This document shows positions 6,208 to 9,246 of a stretch of DNA of 9,246 nucleotides, piece by piece. The position numbers and the translations under genes are program-made. Each line of letters starts with the position of its first letter. The first letter of the stretch is position 1. The DNA is taken from the NCBI GenBank assembly GCA_946183385.1, contig CAMHBN010000059.1, positions 1-9,246 of the forward strand. Direction: 5' to 3'. Under the pieces are notes generated by a model. The model was not told where the DNA came from and ran no database searches. It worked only from the letters and a program-made list of their open reading frames with translations. Source of the stretch: an uncultured Ruminococcus sp. (lineage in GTDB: Bacteria; Bacillota; Clostridia; Oscillospirales; Ruminococcaceae).

Positions 6208-6330
6208 CCGACAGTTCGTTTGCGCCATCCTGTCGTTAAACAAAACCAGGGCAGTCCATATCGTTCTGCGCGAATTATCGCGCTGTTTGTGATGTTCGGA
6301 TACGCCTGTCTTTTCGCAGGCGTATTTTTT
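6208..6330 (+). promoter_or_regulatory. Candidate preQ1 riboswitch (class not resolved)
   Basis: The leader begins with stem CGACAG-type arms (about 6210-6214 with 6230-6234), a 15-base loop containing GTTTGCGCC, and then an A-rich tail TTAAACAAAACC (6236-6247). Stem, loop and A-rich tail able to fold back into the loop is the general layout of compact preQ1 aptamers. A further GCGCGA/TCGCGC hairpin (6268-6283) and an intrinsic terminator follow before queD. The identity rests on position before queuosine genes plus this layout; I could not match a class consensus from memory. Class III, described from Faecalibacterium and related bacteria, is the first to test. High preQ1 would be expected to favour termination. 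Confidence 0.7.
6300..6330 (+). terminator. Intrinsic terminator in the queD leader
   Basis: ATACGCCTG (6300-6308) and CAGGCGTAT (6317-6325) form a 9-bp perfect stem with an eight-base loop, followed by a T run to 6330. It lies inside the leader, a few bases before the queD ribosome binding site, so it is an attenuator rather than the end of an upstream gene. Tail bases GGGC (6249-6252) could compete for its left arm (GCCT, 6304-6307). Confidence 0.88.
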
Positions 6331-6345
6331 ATTGGAGGTCGTACT

Positions 6346-6771
6346 ATGTACAGATTGAAAACGTCAGCCGCTTTCGACAGCGCCCACTTCCTCGCGGGAT
6401 ATAACGGCAAATGCGCCAATATCCACGGTCACCGCTGGACGCTTGAAGTCACGGTTGAGAGCGCACAGCTCATTGATTCGGGCGAAAAACGCGGCATGAT
6501 AATCGACTTCGGCGACCTCAAAAAAGCCGTCCGCGCTCTCGCTGACAGCTTCGACCACGCCCTCATCTACGAGGAGGGCTCGCTCAGAGCCGCGACCGTC
6601 GCCGCTCTGAATGAAGAGGGCTTCCGCCTTATCGCGGTTGACTTCCGCCCGACTGCCGAAAATTTTGCCCGCTTCTTCTTCGGGAAGCTTGCGGCGGAGG
6701 GGCTGCCCGTCAGCTCCGTGACCGTGTATGAGACTCCCGAAAACTGCGCAACTTATGAGGAGGTAATGTAA
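6346..6771 (+). CDS. queD: 6-carboxy-5,6,7,8-tetrahydropterin synthase (QueD)
   Basis: A 141-residue member of the PTPS/QueD fold, normal in length. It converts 7,8-dihydroneopterin triphosphate to 6-carboxytetrahydropterin, the second step toward queuosine. Zinc ligands are H14 (DSAHFL), H27 and H29 (NIHGH); catalytic C23 lies in GKCANIHGH; D70/H71 in FDHALI and E129 in VYETPEN complete the active-site and pterin-anchoring residues. The ATG at 6346 has GGAGG seven bases upstream (6334-6338) and begins the conserved region directly; an in-frame start further upstream would run through the terminator and riboswitch. It is the first gene of the riboswitch-controlled operon and overlaps queE by one base (TAATG). 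Confidence 0.95.
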   Translation: MYRLKTSAAFDSAHFLAGYNGKCANIHGHRWTLEVTVESAQLIDSGEKRGMIIDFGDLKKAVRALADSFDHALIYEEGSLRAATVAALNEEGFRLIAVDFRPTAENFARFFFGKLAAEGLPVSSVTVYETPENCATYEEVM

Positions 6772-7430
6772 TGCTGCCTGTTGTTGAAAAATTCATAAGC
6801 ATTAACGGCGAGGGCGCCCACGCGGGTGAGCTTGCCGTGTTCATACGCTTCCGCGGCTGCAACCTCAGCTGCTCGTACTGCGATACCTGCTGGGCTAATA
6901 CCGAGGACGCGCCCGCTGAGTACGAGACCGTGGAGGAACTCGCGGAGTGGGTCGCTGAAACCTGCATCCATAACGTGACCCTGACCGGCGGCGAGCCGCT
7001 GCTGCATAAGGAGGCGGGTACGCTGGCAAGGCTGCTCATGGCTAACGGCTGCCGCGTCGAGATCGAGACAAACGGCAGCATATCGCTCGAAAGGCTTGCC
7101 TGCGGCGATAATCGCCCCATTTTCACTATGGATTACAAGCTCCCCTCCAGCGGTATGGAGGAGTTTATGTGCATTGACAATTTCCGACTTCTCGGCTGTC
7201 ACGACACCGTGAAGTTCGTATCTGGCAGCACCGAAGACCTCGAAAGAGCTGCGGAGCTCATCGAAAAGTACCGCCTGACGGAGCGCTGCCACGTCTATAT
7301 CAGCCCCGTTTTCGGCGAGATAGAGCCCTCTGCTATTGTCGATTTCATGGAGGAGCACAAAATGAACGGCGTGCGTTTACAGCTGCAGCTCCACAAGTTT
7401 ATCTGGGAGCCCACAAGGAGGGGCGTTTGA
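6771..7430 (+). CDS. queE: 7-carboxy-7-deazaguanine synthase (QueE, radical SAM)
   Basis: A 219-residue radical SAM enzyme that rearranges 6-carboxytetrahydropterin to 7-carboxy-7-deazaguanine. The [4Fe-4S] motif CNLSCSYC supplies C30, C34 and C37, with CDT following as in QueE; the N-terminal INGEGAHAGELAVFIRF binds substrate; TGGEP (72-76) is the SAM-contacting GGE motif. It is a short QueE of the type common in clostridia. AGGAGG (6758-6763) is seven bases from the start, and the ATG shares one base with the queD stop, so translation is coupled. Confidence 0.95.
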   Translation: MLPVVEKFISINGEGAHAGELAVFIRFRGCNLSCSYCDTCWANTEDAPAEYETVEELAEWVAETCIHNVTLTGGEPLLHKEAGTLARLLMANGCRVEIETNGSISLERLACGDNRPIFTMDYKLPSSGMEEFMCIDNFRLLGCHDTVKFVSGSTEDLERAAELIEKYRLTERCHVYISPVFGEIEPSAIVDFMEEHKMNGVRLQLQLHKFIWEPTRRGV

Positions 7431-7431
7431 T

Positions 7432-7992
7432 ATGGATAAGGATAAGATTGAATTTCACGTTCGCGGACTGCTTGAGGCTATCGGCGAAGACCCCGACCGC
7501 AAGGGTCTGAGGGAAACGCCTCAGCGCGTGGCGGGTATGCTCGCGGAGATGCTCGAGGGCATACAGTATAGCAACCACGACATCGCCGAGATGTTCGGCA
7601 AGACCTTCCCCGCCGAGGACAACGGCTCGTCCGAAGCTGTCGTGATGAAGGACATCACCGTGTTCAGCTACTGCGAGCACCACTTCGCGCTCATGTACGA
7701 TATGTACGTGAATGTTGCGTATATCCCGCGCGGAAAGGTGCTCGGGCTCAGCAAGATCGCGCGTATCTGCGATATGGCTGCCAAGCGTCTGCAGCTGCAG
7801 GAGCGGCTCGGACGCGATATCGCCGAGATAATCTCCGAGGCGGCGGGTACTCCCGACGTGGGCGTGAAAATTGTCGGCTCGCACAGCTGTATGACCGCGC
7901 GTGGCATACGCAATCCCTCCGCGCGCACCGAGACAAGGACATATACGGGCGAGTTTAAGTCGCGCCGCGACTTGCAGGAGCTGCTGGACTGA
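7432..7992 (+). CDS. folE: GTP cyclohydrolase I
   Basis: A 186-residue FolE. It opens GTP to 7,8-dihydroneopterin triphosphate, the shared entry to folate and queuosine synthesis and the substrate of QueD. Zinc ligands C81 and H84 lie in YCEHHFALM and C153 in SHSCMTARG; H83 and H151 match the catalytic histidines. DPDRKGLRETPQRVA (20-34) and the C-terminal TRTYTGEF are family signatures. The gene follows queE after one base, with AGGAGG at 7416-7421. Its place behind the queD leader suggests this copy serves queuosine synthesis and is repressed with it. A second folE in a folate cluster elsewhere is possible. Confidence 0.96.
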   Translation: MDKDKIEFHVRGLLEAIGEDPDRKGLRETPQRVAGMLAEMLEGIQYSNHDIAEMFGKTFPAEDNGSSEAVVMKDITVFSYCEHHFALMYDMYVNVAYIPRGKVLGLSKIARICDMAAKRLQLQERLGRDIAEIISEAAGTPDVGVKIVGSHSCMTARGIRNPSARTETRTYTGEFKSRRDLQELLD

Positions 7993-7996
7993 AAAT

Positions 7997-8018
7997 TTAC
8001 TAATATAAATCGGAATTT
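7997..8018. repeat. Left arm of a 22-bp inverted repeat around the VOC gene
   Basis: Reads TTACTAATATAAATC, then G, then GAATTT. The reverse complement of 8381-8402 is the same except for A at the sixteenth base: 21 of 22 match. The similarity stops abruptly on both sides, so the arms define the ends of a 406-bp unit. The left arm starts four bases after the folE stop. Confidence 0.85.
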
Positions 8019-8031
8019 ACTGGAGGACAAG

Positions 8032-8379
8032 ATGAAATGTAAAATTAATTCGCTTTATATCTGTGTGAAAGATATGAATAGGGCTATTCAATTCTATGAG
8101 AACTTTTTTGAACAGTCTGTTACGGAGCGGGAAGACACATATAGTGTGTTTGATGTTAATGGATTCAGATATGGACTGTTTGCATACCTCACAGTCAACG
8201 AAGAGCATTCTTTCGGTAGTAATTGTTTGCCAAGCATCAGCTTTGAAAATATAGAAATACTTAAAGAGAAACTTGATGATAAAGAGATATGCTTTCCTTT
8301 AACTAAAATCAAAGGGAACTGGGTGGCTGAATTTGTTGATTCGGAAGGAAATCATGTTGAAGTAACAGCACCAGAATAA
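8032..8379 (+). CDS. VOC-family (glyoxalase/bleomycin-resistance fold) protein
   Basis: A 115-residue single-domain protein with the beta-alpha-beta-beta-beta pattern twice: INSLYICVKDMNRAIQFYENFF at the start, and an end with FVDSEGNHVEV (101-111), the characteristic VOC C-terminal motif. The terminal glutamate position E110 is kept, but the usual first-strand metal-ligand histidine is absent (SLYICV), so metal-dependent glyoxalase I activity is unlikely; ligand binding or a resistance-type role is possible but not shown. GGAGG (8022-8026) is five bases from the ATG. Base and codon use is clearly more AT-rich than all neighbours (many AAA, GAA, TTT, TAT codons), and the gene lies between 22-bp inverted repeats. 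Together these indicate acquisition. Confidence 0.85.
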   Translation: MKCKINSLYICVKDMNRAIQFYENFFEQSVTEREDTYSVFDVNGFRYGLFAYLTVNEEHSFGSNCLPSISFENIEILKEKLDDKEICFPLTKIKGNWVAEFVDSEGNHVEVTAPE

Positions 8380-8380
8380 C

Positions 8381-8402
8381 AAATTCTGATTTATATTAGT
8401 AA
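8381..8402. repeat. Right arm of the 22-bp inverted repeat around the VOC gene
   Basis: Begins AAATTCTGATTTATA two bases after the VOC stop and pairs with 7997-8018 with one mismatch. Flanks GAAAAT (7991-7996) and GGAAAT (8403-8408) are similar but not an exact direct repeat, so a target duplication is doubtful. Confidence 0.85.
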
Positions 8403-8424
8403 GGAAATCCACAAACGAAAAATT

Positions 8425-8451
8425 GGAACGCCGAGGGCGGCGTTCCCTACA
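8425..8451. repeat. CCCTACA palindrome, sister copy of the one at 1496
   Basis: GGAACGCCG (8425-8433) and CGGCGTTCC (8438-8446) with loop AGGG, followed by CTACA. Compared with the copy at 1496-1522 the third base pair of the stem changes from G-C to A-T on both arms, so pairing is kept. On the minus strand the stem is followed by AATTTTTCG, a weak T run. Confidence 0.75.
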
Positions 8452-8535
8452 ATAGGCTATAGCATAAAAGCACTCGTTTTTTCAGCGGAGGCTTTATTGG
8501 GCTGTCCGCATATATAACAGCACAGGAGGAATACC

Positions 8536-9096
8536 ATGCTAACTCATAACGGAACTCAGACTATCGAAACAGAAAGGCTCATTCTCCGCCGCTTCCAGTA
8601 CTCCGACGACGACGGTATGCTCAGGAACTGGATCGCCGACGAGAAGATCCAGACGATGTACTCCGAGCCCGTTTACTCCACCAAGGAGGAGGTAAAGGGT
8701 CTGCTCGACAAGTACATCGGCTCCTACGAGAGGGACGACTACTACCGCTGGGCTGTCATTGAAAAGAGCTCGGGCGAGTGTATCGGGCAGATTGCCTACT
8801 TCCTCGTGGACAGCAAGAACCATTTTGCGGAGATCGAATACTGCATAGGCGCGGAATTCCAGTGCAAGGGCTACGCCACCGAGGCTACAAAGGCGGTCAT
8901 CGCTTTCGGCTTCGACAAGATGAATCTGCATAAGGTGCAGATTTGCACCAAGACCATCAATGCTCCCTCGAAGCGCGTAATCGAGAAGTGCGGCTTCCAC
9001 TACGAGGGCACGCTCCGCGATTACTTCTTCATGAATGGCAATTACGTCGGGAGGCTGTATTTCTCCATTCTGCGGAGTGAATACGAGGAACGCTGA
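8536..9096 (+). CDS. GNAT-family N-acetyltransferase (RimJ/RimL-like)
   Basis: A 186-residue acetyl-CoA-dependent transferase of the Acetyltransf_3 type. The N-terminal TERLILRRFQYSDDDGM is typical of RimJ/RimL relatives. The acetyl-CoA loop is QCKGYATEA (109-117), and the distal motif NAPSKRVIEKCGF (142-154) followed by EGTLRDYFF (157-165) is standard. The substrate may be a protein N-terminus, an antibiotic or another small amine; the sequence does not decide. AGGAGG (8524-8529) is six bases from the ATG. Base use returns to the GC-rich local norm, unlike the VOC gene before it. No convincing promoter is seen between 8452 and 8520, though AT-rich TATATAAC lies just before the binding site. 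Confidence 0.92.
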   Translation: MLTHNGTQTIETERLILRRFQYSDDDGMLRNWIADEKIQTMYSEPVYSTKEEVKGLLDKYIGSYERDDYYRWAVIEKSSGECIGQIAYFLVDSKNHFAEIEYCIGAEFQCKGYATEATKAVIAFGFDKMNLHKVQICTKTINAPSKRVIEKCGFHYEGTLRDYFFMNGNYVGRLYFSILRSEYEER

Positions 9097-9101
9097 CAAT
9101 G

Positions 9102-9125
9102 TGTAGGGGCGCATTCCATGCGCCC
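9102..9125. repeat. TGTAGGG palindrome after the acetyltransferase gene
   Basis: TGTAG, then GGGCGCAT (9107-9114) and ATGCGCCC (9118-9125) with loop TCC. It is the reverse orientation of the family and starts five bases after the stop codon. A second palindrome, GCGGAAT/ATTCCGC (9152-9158, 9160-9166), follows 26 bases on and may be part of the same composite unit; no clean CCCTACA end is seen before the window closes. No gene is visible from 9097 to 9246. Confidence 0.65.
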
Positions 9126-9246
9126 GCCAACAAACGGCATTGTTACACTGTGCGGAATAATTCCGCGGGCAAGATATCACGTAAGGCAAGTCAGGGGAGG
9201 CTCTCTACAACAGAGTTGCATATAGCTGCGAAATCCAAATCAAAGA

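Noticed and set aside
6220..6345. Upstream extension of queD to an ATG at 6220
   Set aside because: The extension would translate the riboswitch and terminator; the ATG at 6346 has a proper GGAGG and begins at the conserved family start.
7991..8408. Target-site duplication around the VOC cassette
   Set aside because: GAAAAT and GGAAAT on the two sides match at five of six positions only; in AT-rich sequence this is too weak to claim.

Overview
The window looks like chromosomal DNA from a moderately GC-rich Firmicute, most likely a Clostridia/Oscillospiraceae (Ruminococcus-like) gut bacterium. The basis is strong AGGAGG-type ribosome binding sites, sigma-A-type promoters (one matches the consensus exactly), an OmpR-type two-component operon, a queuosine operon behind a riboswitch-like leader, and many short GC-rich palindromes bounded by TGTAGGG/CCCTACA. 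The genus is inference. No tRNA, rRNA, CRISPR array, transposase, integrase or phage gene is visible.

Layout. (1) Positions 1-1367 hold two adjacent RadC/JAB-domain genes on the + strand; the first is cut by the window edge. The first keeps its helix-hairpin-helix but has lost the JAMM metal site, while the second keeps the metal site but has a degenerate hairpin. (2) Positions 1368-1527 are packed with palindromic repeats, one of which is a good terminator for the minus-strand gene that follows. (3) Positions 1528-2445 (minus) encode a lipoprotein with a Thr/Glu/Pro-rich linker and a C39-like cysteine peptidase domain. (4) Positions 2446-2842 are a long intergenic region with a good sigma-A promoter facing right and an array of four hairpins, three of them built on a CTCTGCC core. 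(5) Positions 2843-6011 form a tightly overlapping operon: response regulator, sensor kinase, and an unrecognised membrane-anchored extracytoplasmic protein. (6) Positions 6012-6345 hold a branched repeat element, a second repeat hairpin, a consensus promoter, and a leader with a pseudoknot-capable aptamer-like stem followed by an intrinsic terminator (preQ1 riboswitch candidate). (7) Positions 6346-7992 are queD-queE-folE, which together take GTP to 7-carboxy-7-deazaguanine; queC is not present. (8) Positions 7997-8402 are an AT-rich 406-bp unit: a small VOC/glyoxalase-fold gene enclosed by a 22-bp, one-mismatch inverted repeat, probably acquired as a cassette. (9) Positions 8536-9096 encode a GNAT acetyltransferase, followed by more palindromes to the end.

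The strongest leads beyond ordinary annotation are the complementary degeneration of the RadC-like pair, the inverted-repeat-bounded VOC cassette, the family of structurally conserved TGTAGGG/CCCTACA palindromes (one pair shows a compensatory base-pair change), and the unassigned third gene of the two-component operon.
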